35,852 nucleotides of DNA, taken from NCBI GenBank assembly GCA_015680685.1, contig MNCI01002294.1, forward strand, positions 334,074 through 369,925, written 5' to 3'. Positions 1-10,312 of this stretch are shown here, one piece after another; positions within the stretch are counted from its first letter, which is position 1; each line of letters opens with the position of its first letter. The stretch comes from Gnetum montanum (taxonomy: Eukaryota; Streptophyta; Gnetopsida; Gnetales; Gnetaceae). Position numbers and translations under genes: made by a program. The notes under the pieces were generated by a model. The model was given only the letters and a program-made list of their open reading frames with translations, made no database searches and was not told where the DNA came from.

Positions 1-314
1 GGATAATCAAGGAACAGATGCTCATCGCACTTAGGCTAGATTAGATTCTTTTACCCTTTCTCTCTTAGCTTAGATAATATTACTTTCCATTGCCCTTAAG
101 AGTAGCATTAGAGTAGAAACCCATCATACACCTCACTCTGAACTAAACCATACGTGACAAATATAATACTAGTCAAGGTAGGAAGACAACGAACTACGAC
201 CTAAGGCTAACTATCTAGGTGCCACAACTAGTTCGTCTGCAGAGTTTGACCGGATCGCACGTGAAAACGCTCGTATTCATATGGTTGAGTGTAGGGGTAC
301 CTCACCACTCATCA
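1..314 (+). repeat. LTR-like repeat, partial; inverted partner at the right window end
   Basis: Positions about 128-314 match the reverse complement of 35651-35837 across roughly 187 bp. In the best block (241-314) there are only a few substitutions, mostly CpG-to-CpA/TpG type, and one 2-bp gap. Both copies stop at the same inner boundary, CCACTCATCA here and TGATGAGTGG at the right end, so the element has a TG/CA terminus as LTRs do. Each copy runs outward past the window edge, so full length and internal region cannot be seen. No primer-binding site or polypurine tract lies next to the inner boundary. LTR identity is an inference; it could be another dispersed repeat. Confidence 0.6.
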
Positions 315-447
315 AATGGGAAAGCCCTAATTATGGTCCTCAACATTTCTCATGAAAAAGAAAATGAAGAAGTTACATCATGTGAACAAGTCATGATGAG
401 GGATCCTAATCCACACAATACTTGCTACTGTAGACTTAGTAACATTA
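315..447. other. unassigned spacer
   Basis: This short stretch lies between the LTR-like repeat and the solo LTR. An open frame crosses it but begins inside the repeat and shows no domain. It may be upstream sequence of the plus-strand Tat-like element. Confidence 0.4.
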
Positions 448-452
448 TAAAC

Positions 453-1027
453 TAAGACATCTCATCCTTGAATGTTATATCAAACATCAAATATACAATA
501 TATTTGACATTATGTGTATGAAGAAAATATACCAAATGTGAAATATATGTAACATTTGACATTATGTGTAAAGAAAATAACAAGAAATATGCAAAAAGAG
601 AAAGAAGATAAAGCTTTATTGATATGGAATGATGTATTTGGATCATGCTCTTAGAGTGTTCCTTGGGATTTTCTTCCTTTGGCATCTATTCCTTAAAGGA
701 AATCCAACACTGCCACCATGGTTAGGCCTATAACCAGCCAAAAGTTATGGCCAGTCCTCCTCCTATCTTGCTTCACCTAGCTCCTATGACTTGCCTATAT
801 CAACTCTGCCACTCCATGCTAACATAATCTCTAAGCCTAGGTATAAATGCCTTAGGTCAAACCCCCAAAGGTCACCTCAAGAAACATGTTTATTATTACA
901 ATGTGTGCCCTTTCGAATCTCACTTACAATTTTCCTTTTCGGTCTTGTTAAGATAACGATAACACTTGTTATGAAGAGGCACCATCTTTGTTATACAGTA
1001 GCATCATTTGGGAATGGGGACGTTACA
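453..1027 (-). mobile_element. solo LTR of the LARD family (copy A)
   Basis: This 575-bp block matches 28996-29570 and 33765-34320 along its whole length. On the minus strand it begins TGTAACGTCCCC. It is flanked by the perfect 5-bp direct repeat TAAAC (448-452 and 1028-1032), the usual target duplication size for LTR retrotransposons. No PBS or polypurine tract adjoins it, so it is a solo LTR left by LTR-LTR recombination rather than one end of a complete element. A minus-strand AATAAA (plus 615-620) is kept in all three copies and probably serves as the polyadenylation signal, which supports the orientation. About 55-bp direct repeats built on CAAATATA lie near its left end. Confidence 0.85.
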
Positions 1028-1113
1028 TAAACACTACTCAAAAATAAACTATAAATAACACTTATACTCCTCCCAATAAAAGAATATTGAGTCAAAATAA
1101 TACAAATAACTAA

Positions 1114-1437
1114 ATGGGACCATCTCAAGTGAATATTCAACAACAATCAAACTCACCTTCTATACTTAGAAGAAACACTTTCCAATATGAAGTCAAAGAT
1201 GAGCATAAATTTTATGATCTAATTGAATATTTAAAAAGAGTTAAAGCCAACATTTCAATGTATGATCTTTTACATTTTAATGAAATGAAAGATGTGATTG
1301 AAAGGATAGTTCATATAGCTAAAACTAACAAAGGAAAATCTCCAAGAACTAAAAAACAAGTTCAATTTGTCGAAAGTCCTAATGCTCTATCAAAACAAAA
1401 CTCAAGTAATCCCATGTTAAACAAGAAAGATTAACCT
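1114..1437 (+). pseudogene. gag-pol junction ORF of Tat-like element A
   Basis: This is a 106-codon open frame without internal stops, directly upstream of the protease of the same element. It is rich in Lys, Asn and Ser, with a helical, charged middle part (about residues 28-75) and a basic C-terminal third containing KSPRTKKQVQF. I recognise no zinc knuckle or catalytic motif. Its position, strand and spacing suggest the spacer between gag and protease of a Tat-type polyprotein. The ATG at 1114 is simply the first in the frame; the original frame probably came from upstream gag sequence that is missing or displaced by the solo LTR. Function in the family: structural or linker segment of the polyprotein, not a separate enzyme. 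Confidence 0.5.
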
Positions 1438-1835
1438 CCTTTCCCAACAACCTTAATTATTTTACATAAAAATGTTCATAACTACTTAATGGATTCTGGT
1501 GCAGCTATTAGCATCATGCTATTAGAAATGTGTAAAATGTTAGGAGCACAAATGCTATCATAAGCAAGAAGTGTCATACAACTTGATGGATCCAATGTAC
1601 CTATGGTACGATCATTAAAAGAAGTGAAGTTGCAACTAAAAAATTTCCTACTTTCATATGTTATATAGATATTCTAGTGATTAACATATCATCCACTTAT
1701 GATGTGCTTTTATCACAAACTTTCAAAGCCCAATTTAGGGGCGTCTTTAGATTAAATTTTTCAGAACTATTAATTCCTATCAAAGAAAAATCTAAGTATG
1801 TTGTTATACTTAGATATGTGGTAACAAATTTTAAT
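1438..1835 (+). pseudogene. retrotransposon aspartic protease remnant (element A)
   Basis: The stretch around 1486-1530 reads LMDSGAAISIM, the DSGA-type active-site motif of gypsy proteases (codons 1492-1503), followed by a hydrophobic run. Further on, VIQLDGSNVP lies where the family has its second strand region. The frame is interrupted by TAA near 1561 and by frameshifts after about 1640, and the C-terminal GRPW-like motif is not clear. The family enzyme cuts the gag-pol polyprotein during particle maturation. This copy cannot make an intact enzyme. Confidence 0.65.
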
Positions 1836-2203
1836 TAATCAAGCAGTCCTTGGAAAACCAAAATACTAATATTTTTAGTAGAGTTATTGTAGTTGGACAT
1901 AGTGAATATGTTATAAATGACAATGTAAGTGAAATTATAGAAATAAATCCTTTTACTGATATATAGTCCACACAATATTACCAAGCTTTTAAAGAATTTG
2001 GGGAAATTTATGAAGACACATAACCTTAACATCATCATGATGGAAAAACATTTCTTTTTGGTGATCCTCTACCATTAAGAAAAGACAAATATATAAATGA
2101 GACTCTAACCATTGAGACATTAGAAGATAAGCCAAATTTTGATGATGATCATGGTTATAGTCATCAAAGGGCCAAATTTTTAGATTTTACTAACATAAAC
2201 ACT

Positions 2204-2571
2204 TGGATACTAAGAGTAGATGATGCCTCTTTAAAGCAAAGATGTTGAGCTAGGATAATGCTTATACAACTTGGTGAAGCTCCATCCTTAAATCCATCAA
2301 TTTCACAACACCTATGATTAATAACATGGTTGAGTATGAAGTGCTTTTACATGGGATCAAACTAGCTCAATATTATGACTTATCCAAATTCAAAATTTAT
2401 AGTGATTCTCAACTTATAGTAAATCAAATTAATGGAATTTTTGATGATAAATATGCTACCATGAGAGTGTATAAAGCTTACATCCTCGAACTTTTTAAGG
2501 AATTTGATCACATATCCATTGAACATGTTTCTAAAGAAGAAAATTATGTTCTTGATGCATTAGCTTAAATG
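2204..2571 (+). pseudogene. extra (archaeal-type) RNase H domain of element A, upstream of RT
   Basis: The domain opens with WILRVDDASL at 2204 and, after a degenerate stretch with a stop and frameshift, continues as the 84-codon open frame 2314-2568. All four acidic positions of RNase H can be placed: Asp in VDDAS, Glu in VEYEVLLHG, Asp in YSDSQLIVNQI, and Asp in LDALA. The Asn-Asn preceding the VEYE motif and the SDSQLxVNQ motif are typical of the second RNase H carried by Tat-lineage gypsy elements, which degrades the RNA strand of the RNA/DNA hybrid. It lies about 380 bp before the reverse transcriptase, whereas the usual Tat order is RT, RH, then this domain. Even so, this part is among the best preserved of the element. 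Confidence 0.75.
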
Positions 2572-2950
2572 CTTGGGATTTTAAGATTATTATCGAAAAG
2601 GTTAAGTCTTATTATATTCTAGATAATATCGTTTCTTTTCAAGTAATTGATAATGATAATCATATTTTTGAATTTTTATTTTTCAAAGGTGAATTTAGTG
2701 ATTAATATTTTAAAATTTCTCAAATCAATGAAGAAGATATATTAGAAGATATTATATTTTAAATGAAATCTCTCTTGAAATAACAACTAGAAAGGCTCTA
2801 TTTGATGACGTATATACCAAAACTAAAAAAATATCCAAAAATTCTAATTAGCAAATGCTAACTGAAATAGAAATAATTCAAATTCAAAAGAAAGGATAGT
2901 ACTATCTCATTAAAGTAGGAGGTCACTTATATGCATATGAAAAACAAAAC
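2572..2950 (+). other. linker between extra RNase H and RT (element A)
   Basis: This AT-rich stretch has short open segments in shifting frames and no recognisable domain. It ends with a segment leading into the start of the reverse transcriptase, so it is probably polyprotein linker. Confidence 0.5.
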
Positions 2951-3690
2951 TTGATTGATTTGTTACATGAATTTAATGATGTTTTACCTTGGACTTATAA
3001 AGATCTTAAAAATTTTAATCCTCCCATGATGACACATACTATACCTCTGAAACCCAAAACAAAACCATTTAGACAAAAACTTAGACCTATTAACCCCAAC
3101 ATTGAAACCTTGATGAAGGATAAAATTGATACATTTTTAGAATCTAAAATTACTTATCCTATGAGGCATTCAAGTTGGATATCAAAATTAGTGTAGGTTA
3201 GGAAATGAATAGTTGAATTACAATTATGTTTTGATTTTTGTAATTTTAATACCTCTTGTATTAAGGATGATTACCCACTTCCTCTTATGGAGGAGCTTTT
3301 GCAAATCATGAATGACGTGCAAATGTATTCCTTTTTAGATGGATATTCAAGATATAATCAAATTTTAGTAAGTAAGAAGGACTAGTATAAGATTGCCTTT
3401 ACAACACAATGGACAACTTTTCAATTCGCTAAGATGCCCTTTGGTCTTATAAATACTAGTTCTACCTTTCAGAGAGCTATGGATAAAGCTTTTGAAGGAT
3501 TGATTAAGAAATGCATTATTCATTATCTAGATGAATTAAATATTTTCTCTAAAGTTTGAGGCAAATAACTTAGGGACCTTAGAAATATTTTCATATGATG
3601 TAGATGATTTGATGTTACTTTGAATGCTAAGACATTTATTTTGGGTATTCATAGTGTAAATTTCTTGGTCATATAGTGACTAAAGAAGGA
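2951..3690 (+). pseudogene. reverse transcriptase remnant (element A)
   Basis: The N-terminal part reads LPWTYKDL and KPFRQKLRPINP (2951-3196, open for 81 codons). Then come LCFDFCNFNT, DDYPLPLMEELL, FLDGYSRYNQI, and KMPFGLINTSSTFQRAM (about 3430-3482), which are the ordered RT blocks of gypsy elements. The catalytic box is YLDE at 3524-3535 instead of YLDD, so the second catalytic Asp is now Glu. Stops occur at 3194 and in DxYK (TAG for Gln near 3384), and the frame is lost after about 3558. The family enzyme copies the element RNA into DNA inside cytoplasmic particles. This copy is inactive. Confidence 0.85.
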
Positions 3691-4440
3691 ATTATGATTG
3701 ATCCCAAGTAAGTAAATGCTATTTTAGCAGTATGTTATCATTTTTCTAAGATTGCTTTAAGAGCATTCTTTGGAAAAATTAATTTTTATAGACAATTTAT
3801 CCCTATTTATGCTAAACTATTTAGACCATTAAATGAGATGCTTAAGAAAGAGAGTAATATGCATTGGACAGAAGAAAAAAAGTTTCTTTTCTTGTTATTA
3901 AAAAAGCCATTATAGATGATCCTATTTTAGCTCCTCCTTAGTACAAAAATGATTTTATTTTATAGGCTTTTTCTAGTGATATTAGTGTCATCGCTATCTT
4001 AACCTAAGATATCATTAATTAAGGTAAAATACCTAAAAATTTCATATCTATACCTTTGAAAGAATTAAATATTCACCTTTAGAAAAACAACTATATGTTA
4101 TTATTAAAGCTCTAAAGAAATTTTGCTATTATTTGTTAAATGTAAAAGTTTTTGTTCTTGTTTCTAATTAAGCCACTATTGCATCACTCAAGTTATAAGA
4201 TCCTAGTGAAAAACATGCTAAATTGGTTATCAAATTACAAGACTTTGATATTCAATGACAAGTAGCCAAGTTAGTTAGAGGAATTGGCCTTGCCAAGCTC
4301 ATAACTAAAGCCTCAACTTTCATAAGACATGATGCATCCAAAGATCAAGAGTCTATATTTCTTTACATGATATTTATTAATGAGAAGAATGATACCTCAT
4401 TTGCTTCTAACCAATTACATGATCCATGATATGGAGATAT
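3691..4440 (+). pseudogene. RT connection and gypsy-type RNase H remnant (element A)
   Basis: After GHIVTKEGIMIDP (about 3668-3707) the sequence reads FFGKINFYRQFIP, then KLFRPLNEML and a WTEEKKF segment (3760-3890). This is the RT thumb/connection of gypsy elements. The following RNase H is heavily broken: segments like AFSSDISVIAILT (about 3966-4000), a later stretch resembling LxKxLYVIIKALKKF across two frames, and LVRGIGLAKLITKAS (4270-4315). This is the ordinary RNase H that follows RT, so the element carried two RNase H domains. Many stops replace Gln codons. Confidence 0.65.
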
Positions 4441-4499
4441 TAAGTTTTATTTAACCTTTTATTGTTGTCCTTTAAATCTTCTAACTTTACTTTAAGTAG

Positions 4500-5643
4500 T
4501 CGTGAGTTGTTTAGGAAAAATTTCAAAGAAATATATCTTAAATGCTTAGACCAAAAACAAGACAATAAGACTTTAACACAATTGCATGAGGAATGACATA
4601 TTAGTTATAATTCCATAAAACATAAAATTACAAGAGCAAGTTACTACTAGACCATTATGAATAATGATGTGTATAACCTAGTTAAAGCTTAGGTATAATG
4701 TCAAGTCTCTAAAGGGAAAGATTCCAAAAATTTAGCTTCTTTACAACTTATAATAGAAACTAGACCATTCATGCAATGGGTTTTAGAATTTATAGAAGTG
4801 ATTAATCCATTACCAATAGCTCAAGATAAGTTTATCTTAATGGCTATTGATTATTGCACATGTTGGTTATAAGTGAAAGCAACTAAAACTATAACATCTC
4901 ATGCAGTTATTTAGTTTTTAGAAAATGATATAATTTCTAGATATGGATACCCTTATATCTTAGTAGTTGATAATGGATCCACTTTTATTTTTATATAATT
5001 CACAAATTGGGCTAGGGAACATAACATTATTATTGAGTGTTATCCCTAAGGTAATGGTTTAGTGGAATCATCTAATAAAATTATATTAGATGGAATTAGG
5101 AAGATGATAACTCAAAATCCACCATGAATAATTAAAATGGATAGTATGGGCTAATAGAATTCGTTATAAAGAATCAATCACAACTATACGATACGATCTA
5201 GTACATGGACAAGAACCAATTTTACCAATAAATTTGTAGATTCAAACATATTATTTTTTCTTAGATTATTTACCAACTAATGAATATTTAATTTCACCCA
5301 CATATACCATTTAGAATTTAGAAATTACGAGGGTTAAATTGACTGAAAAGTTATTTAATCATCAACAAACTATTAAAAGATGATTTGATAAGAAATATGC
5401 AGCTAAATTTTTTAAGATAGGTGGTCTAGTTCTTAAAAGAGATAGAGCAGTTGTTTAAACATGTCCCCAAAATAACTTTTCTCCTATGTGCTCAAGCCCA
5501 TATCAAGTCAAAGATGTTATTAGCCCTAATGTTTACAAAGTTACTAATTTTCAAGGAAATAATTTATATAGAAATTTTAATACATTTCATTTGAAGCATT
5601 TCTACTTAGGTACCCCTCATGAACACTTGATAAATCTTTAGTT
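4500..5643 (+). pseudogene. integrase remnant (element A)
   Basis: The catalytic core reads MQWVLEFIEVINP (4771-4810), MAIDYCTCWL (first Asp codon 4849-4851), VVDNGSTF (second Asp, 4969-4971), YP-stop-GNGLVESSNK (Glu codon 5065-5067; TAA replaces the usual Gln). So the D, D, E triad is present, although the spacing is altered by indels. Upstream, a decayed CxxC-like segment around 4700 stands for the zinc-binding domain. Downstream, SPYQVKDVISPNVYKV and FNTFHLKHFYLG (5490-5615) match the C-terminal region of gypsy integrases. The frame closes at 5641-5643. The family enzyme inserts the cDNA into the genome; this copy is dead. Confidence 0.8.
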
Positions 5644-6240
5644 TTTTGGATTATTCTCATTTATATATGGTTGCATTTGCATATTTTCTTTGCATCTTCC
5701 TCATCTTCTTATGTATGTTGAGTCTATCATCATTTCTCCCTTAGCATAATCATTTGGATTGGATCTATTTTTATGCTTTCTTTGATTTTAATAATCATTA
5801 TGATCATTTGAATAGTTAGGCATTGGATTATTATAACACCATTTGAAAATAATACAAGTATACTATTCTACATATTATTCATGTTATGATTTTCTAAAAA
5901 TCTTCTCTATATGATATATTTCAATAATTTTATAATTCTTCCCAATCTTTTTTAAAGTATTGGTTTTATTAGTCATGTTGGATTATGGAGAATGGAATTT
6001 ATACTAACTTATCATGTTATTATTGTGATCATGTGAATGCAAGACATGCGAAGTTGAAAAATGGTTAGCCACAATCACTAGGTGACCTTAGAAAATCCTT
6101 CTTCCTATCCATCCCATAAGCCCTAGCCCTCAAGTATGATGATTCATGACTATCCTATTAGTTACAAGGCAAAGTGAGTTGCTTATGGTTATTCATGTTA
6201 TACATTGTACTTATGATCATATTGTTTATAGTGCCTACAG
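5644..6240. other. non-coding, AT-rich 3' region of element A
   Basis: Nothing recognisable beyond T-rich and A-rich runs. It lies between the integrase end and the decayed ORF that follows. Confidence 0.4.
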
Positions 6241-7217
6241 TTGTGTGGGATATTAGCGGTGACATGAAGATTGATTCCTTGCCAAAGCTCCCTCCTAAGG
6301 TTGAGAATGTACCATAGAAGTTATATGAAACTACCACTAATCTTGTAGGTTTACATGAAAAAACTTTTTGGGAGTTTCAAATGTCCAAAAAATCCCTATG
6401 GAAGCAAGTTGTCGCCTTAAAGAAGAAGAATAAGAGGCAAGCCCAAATGATCACCAATCTTTAGGATCATAAGGTCTTTGTGGAGCCCAAGTGGCTAACA
6501 CACAAAACATACAAACCAAGGAGATCACATGGGCATGCTACTCATACACCATCCATGATAAGGTTTCCCTTGCCAAGGAGATAGCAGGGCAATGGATACA
6601 AATGGATCTCATCTCCTGCAAAGCCAAGGATTGAAAAGATTATTGTGCCTAGGTCCTAGAGTGGGGCTGGGTGTAAAAAGATCACAAGAGAAAATAAAAG
6701 GCTCATAGTGAAGCATATCTAAAGTGGCTTAAGGAGGAGACTACTGAATGGCACAATATGGAGCTATTCATAAAGGGAATTCAAGCCAAAAGTACCTACA
6801 AACTCTTTGAAGGCTCTCTCACAATCGCTAAATCTGCTACTCCTTAGGTATCTATGACTGTAGGTGAGGTTTCTACTACCACAGGAGCCACCCACATGGA
6901 TAGAAATTTATGAGAGCAACATCCTCATAGGCATTAATCTTAGGGATGTGGATTAGGCCCACATGATAGAAGACCAAATCCTCCATCACTTGGATGTTGG
7001 TCTTCAACATCTTCTACCATAATTCATTGAGCCAAATTTCAAGTAGGTCTGATTATTTTTATTTGATTTTGTTTTGTTATTTTAGTTTTATTAAAGTTTT
7101 TTACTTGTTGTTGATTACTGATTGGTTTTATGTTATTATGTTTTAGGCACCAGCTGATATTGGCGACCCCAGCGGTGGGGATGACCCATCACTTCCTCCT
7201 CTAGATGCCTACTTTTA
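6241..7217 (+). pseudogene. decayed ORF after integrase, with candidate intron
   Basis: From about 6241 one frame stays readable for roughly 500 bp with only a few stops, most of them TAG. It contains SLPKLPPKVENVP, a charged coil-like stretch (WKQVVALKKKNKRQAQM) and HTPSMIRFPLPRR. A second frame continues with KAHSEAYLKWLKEETTEWH and ELFIKGIQAKSTYKLFEG (6690-6810). Near 7027-7037 there is a GTAGGT-type donor candidate, then a T-rich tract ending TTTTAG at about 7146, followed by APADIGDPSGGDDPSLPPL (7147-7203) and a TAG stop at 7216-7218. I do not recognise the family. It could be an extra retrotransposon ORF or a fused fragment of another element. Confidence 0.4.
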
Positions 7218-7559
7218 GTTTTCTTATTGATGATTACATGATGTTGATGTTGATGGCTAGTGTTAGCTAAGGTTTTGGTTATGGACAATTTATGTTTTAT
7301 ATTTATTATTTAAATATTTTTCCACATAGTGTGGCTATGGCTACTTATGTTGTAAATGTTTTTAAATTTTAAGTTTAAGTTTCATTTTTAGCTACATCAT
7401 TTTTGGCATTATGGTTTTATTCATGTTATGGTAACATGGTGTTATGCTATAGATGTTGTTCACAGCTATGTTGGCTATCTTGGTTATAATGTTATAATGT
7501 GCTAAAAAGGTTGATATAACTAGATGATAAGGTTGTAAATAGAAATAAGTTAAAAGGTT
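7218..7559. other. non-coding, T-rich
   Basis: Low-complexity TTTTA/GGCTA-rich sequence. I see no gene, LTR boundary or clear repeat. Confidence 0.4.
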
Positions 7560-7692
7560 GCTTGCCAGTTTTAGGTCATGCAGTGTTTGCTAATTTTGGG
7601 CCATGGCAAACCCTATATTTTTCCAATTTTAGGCCATGGCAAGCACACATCATTTGCAAAATGATTTGCCAATTTTAGGTCATGGTAGGCCC
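7560..7692 (+). repeat. four degenerate copies of a short motif
   Basis: The motif TTGCCAATTTTAGGCCATGG recurs with changes at about 7562, 7588, 7624 and 7666, spaced about 26-42 bp. The core GCCATGGC is itself palindromic in two copies. The copies are irregularly spaced, so this is a cluster rather than a strict tandem array. Confidence 0.6.
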
Positions 7693-7976
7693 AAGCACGT
7701 TATTGTAAAAGGAAACATATTTTTTTTATGTTTTAAAGTTTTTATGAGGTTTTTTGTGTTTATATCATGATAAAAGACAAAAAATAAAGAAAAGGATTTA
7801 ATAAATGAAAGTGCAAATAAAGGTAAACTCTTAGGCTAAATGTAAAAAGAAAGTTTAACATAAAGAAAAAAATGGCATAAATAGGAAAAATGTAAACTAG
7901 GCTAACAGGCTATAAGTACATATGGTTACATGGCTATGAGTGCATAAAGTAGAGAGGGGTCAAGGGTGTACATCAC
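7693..7976. other. non-coding, A-rich
   Basis: A-rich and T-rich runs with short GGCTA-type repetition around 7830-7950. No feature could be supported. Confidence 0.4.
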
Positions 7977-8600
7977 TTGTGGAAATGCTTCCTAATCTTT
8001 AAGATATTAGAACATGTGTATGGCCTATTTTGCACAAGCTTGTACTCCCTATCCCCTTCACTAATGATGTTAACGGGGAGCTCTCTCCATAGTATATTCC
8101 TTAGTCCATCATTCTTGTTTTTGGCCTTCTCTACCCCCTCAGGTGGCTTGGCTTTGTGGTTGGGAGTTTCTTCCTAAAACTCCAATTCAGACCCTTGCTT
8201 TACATCTACATTGTTAATCACTAGGGAAACTATGTTATTACCATCTATGATCATTTCATCTACCTCATAATGCAGGTCAATTTCTTGGTGGATAGGCAAA
8301 GATATAGCTCATAGTTGAGCTAGCCAAGGCCTTCCCAAGATAAGGTTGAATCCTAGTGTTTCCTCTACCACTAAGAAATTAGTAGTTGTGAGGAATTGCT
8401 CCCTTGCCACAAAGTCTAAGAAGATTGGTCCCTTAATAGCAACCCATGATTCATTAAAGGATTTAAGAGTTGATGTTGACATATGTTGTATATGTTCCAT
8501 TAGGCCTAAATGTTCAACTATGGTATAAGGAATGACATTCATTGTGGCCCAATCGTCTACATGAACTCTATGCACTTTGTACTACCCTACCTATATTGTT
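7977..8600 (-). pseudogene. gypsy protease and downstream linker (Tat-like element B)
   Basis: On the minus strand 8575-8309 is open for 88 codons and reads VDDWATMNVIPYTIVEHLGL, then ILGRPWLAQL at its end. The order active-site loop, hydrophobic strands, LGRPW is that of retroviral-type aspartic proteases in Tat/Ogre-like gypsy elements. The active site is VDDW instead of VDDGS/VDSGS, so the Gly that shapes the catalytic loop is lost. Downstream, to 7977, a readable frame with a couple of stops continues (IHQEIDLHYEVDEMIIDG and GDREYKLVQNRP). No reverse transcriptase follows, so the pol of element B is missing here. Its upstream gag lies at 8601-10312 and 20113-21420. Confidence 0.7.
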
Positions 8601-9217
8601 ATGAAAAGAGGAGCCTTGGTCACTTTGCTACTTTGGGGGCTAGTTTTGATTTCACTATCACAAAACACTAGGCAAAGAAGGAAACATCACTGCATGGATG
8701 GATTCTTGGCTAGTAAGAATATCCTTGCTAATGAGATGGAATTCAACATCTTAATCACTGCTTCACAGTGCATAGCAGAAGTCATAACTAGGTCATATAA
8801 GCTAAGAATTTTGTTTTTTTGTTTTAGCAATTGCTTGACCTATTCCATCGCATTTAAAAAGTCCTTGTTGTTAGCCATGGGCTTTTTGCTCCTGTTATGC
8901 TTAACTTCCTTGATGCACCCCAAAATGTGTACTTTGTGTTTTGGCTGTTGTTGTTGCAACTTCTTCTCTTTTCCTTTTCCTTGGGTTTTAGGGTCCTCTT
9001 GTGGTTTTCTTGTTGAAGAAGCCTAGGTTGAAGAGGTCATGGGTATAGATGATATGGGAGTGGGCTTCGGTGGGCTCACTTCCTTTCATGCCTTGGTTTG
9101 CTTATCATTTTTATTGTTGGGCTTTTGCTCAATCTTCTTCCTTTGCTTGGTTGGGGCCTTTTGATTATCTTTGGTTGCTTGGAAGGAAGAGGCCATTGCA
9201 TTAGCCACCATGGGGGA
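8601..9217 (-). pseudogene. gag-protease spacer of element B
   Basis: On the minus strand this stretch joins the gag C-terminus to the protease. It is Lys/Gln/Pro-rich in translation with several stops. No zinc knuckle or enzyme motif is recognised. Long open frames on the plus strand here are antisense to the element and show no domain. Confidence 0.45.
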
Positions 9218-10312
9218 TCATTGTTTCATTGTGCGGGTGGACTCGATTGTAGCAAAAGCAAAAGGTACCCTAATGACAAAAGGCTTCTTGTGGGGTGTTA
9301 GTGATGGTACACTTACAACAAAGGAGGTCCTTGAACTAGTAGAAGTTAAAGGACCCATTTTGTTGCAAGGAGGTACATGGATCATAAATACTTCCCTCGT
9401 AGGCCTTGGGTCATGGTTAATGTTGAACATTGCTATGGTGTATGGGCTATTATTGGAATTCAATGGGTCTTTGTACATATGCATCAATTGGTTTTGAGGA
9501 CAAACTAGGTTATAAGCATCAAGTACTAACTCACACCTATCTATCATCTTTTGCAAGTCATCTTTCAATGCAAGGCAAAAATCAATGTCATGACCTAGTA
9601 ATTGATGATAGTGGAAAAAGTAAGCTTAAAGTACTTAAGCACCTAAGGATAATCCTTGGTTGCTCGAGTAGGATTTTTGGCTATCTCACATAACCTTTCA
9701 TGCCCCTTTTAGGCATTCTTGATCATTGGCTTGTATTATATCCTTCCACTCTTCAATAGTTGGTCTAACAATTTGGATGGTTTTAGAGTTAACTTACTAT
9801 ATTTGGTTCAATCTTTGTACTCAAAGTTGGATCTCAAAGTAGTCAATGTGATGGTCCTAGATGTCAAGGAATGGTTATTATTATTGTTAGCAGGGATCCT
9901 GGGTTGGTTGGTTCTTGGCCCCTGATTAGTTGTCTTGCTCTCTTTAGATACAATGGCCATTGACACATTGTTTTGCCTTCACCTCTCCATGTCCTTTTGT
10001 GAATGCTAGTTGTTGTATGCCACATAGATAGGGTTGTGGCTAGCCTCCATGACATCCTCTATATTTTTGGTATGGGAAAAGGCTTGACTTAGTGACCATG
10101 AATTAAGGTATTACAATTTCAAGTTTTTAAAATTGTTAACTATCCTCTTGAAAATAGCTAAAAGTTATGTTTCAGCTATTGGTTTTGGTATCTTGTTGAG
10201 TAAAGTGTTCCATCATTGGATAAAATTTTGCATCAGTTTGAGGGATCCTTACTTGACCTTTATTAGCTAGTCAAGGATGGTATCAAGTTTTGATGAGCCA
10301 AGAAAAATTCAT
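9218..10312 (-). pseudogene. gag C-terminal part of Tat-like element B
   Basis: Reading leftward from the Athila junction, the minus strand gives KGQVRIPQTDAKFYPMMEHF, then a Asn/Pro-rich linker (NQGPRTNQPRIPANNNN), then LGHDIDFCLALKDDLQKMID (about 9550-9610) and NINHDPRPTREVFMIHVPP. The GHDxxxCxxLKxxxQxxID segment is the zinc-knuckle-like region common at the gag C-terminus of Tat elements, with the first Cys replaced. The open part 9568-9218 has 116 codons. Gag builds the virus-like particle that packages element RNA. The N-terminal half is 9.8 kb away, at 20113-21420, separated by the Athila insertion. Confidence 0.65.

Larger units (their letters stand above)
1033..5643 (+). mobile_element. 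Ty3/gypsy Tat-like element A, decayed pol region
   Basis: A plus-strand retrotransposon body reads protease, RNase H, reverse transcriptase, second RNase H, integrase, ending near 5643. It is broken by many stop codons, mostly TAG/TAA where related proteins have Gln, and by several frameshifts. No LTR of its own could be matched on either side, so its ends are unknown. The first RNase H has the NN-x-EYE and SDSQL features of the extra archaeal-type RNase H of Tat elements. Its place before the reverse transcriptase is unusual for Tat. Confidence 0.85.

Noticed and set aside
452-685. 77-codon minus frame
   Set aside because: It lies inside the solo LTR, and the other LTR copies do not keep it open.
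8577-9497. Long plus-strand frames (8577-9026, 9098-9301, 9171-9497)
   Set aside because: They are antisense to the gag-protease of element B, which has recognisable motifs on the minus strand.
10300-10312. Target duplication for the Athila element
   Set aside because: The flanks TTCAT (left) and AGGCT (right) do not match; a TTCA shared with shifted spacing is not convincing.
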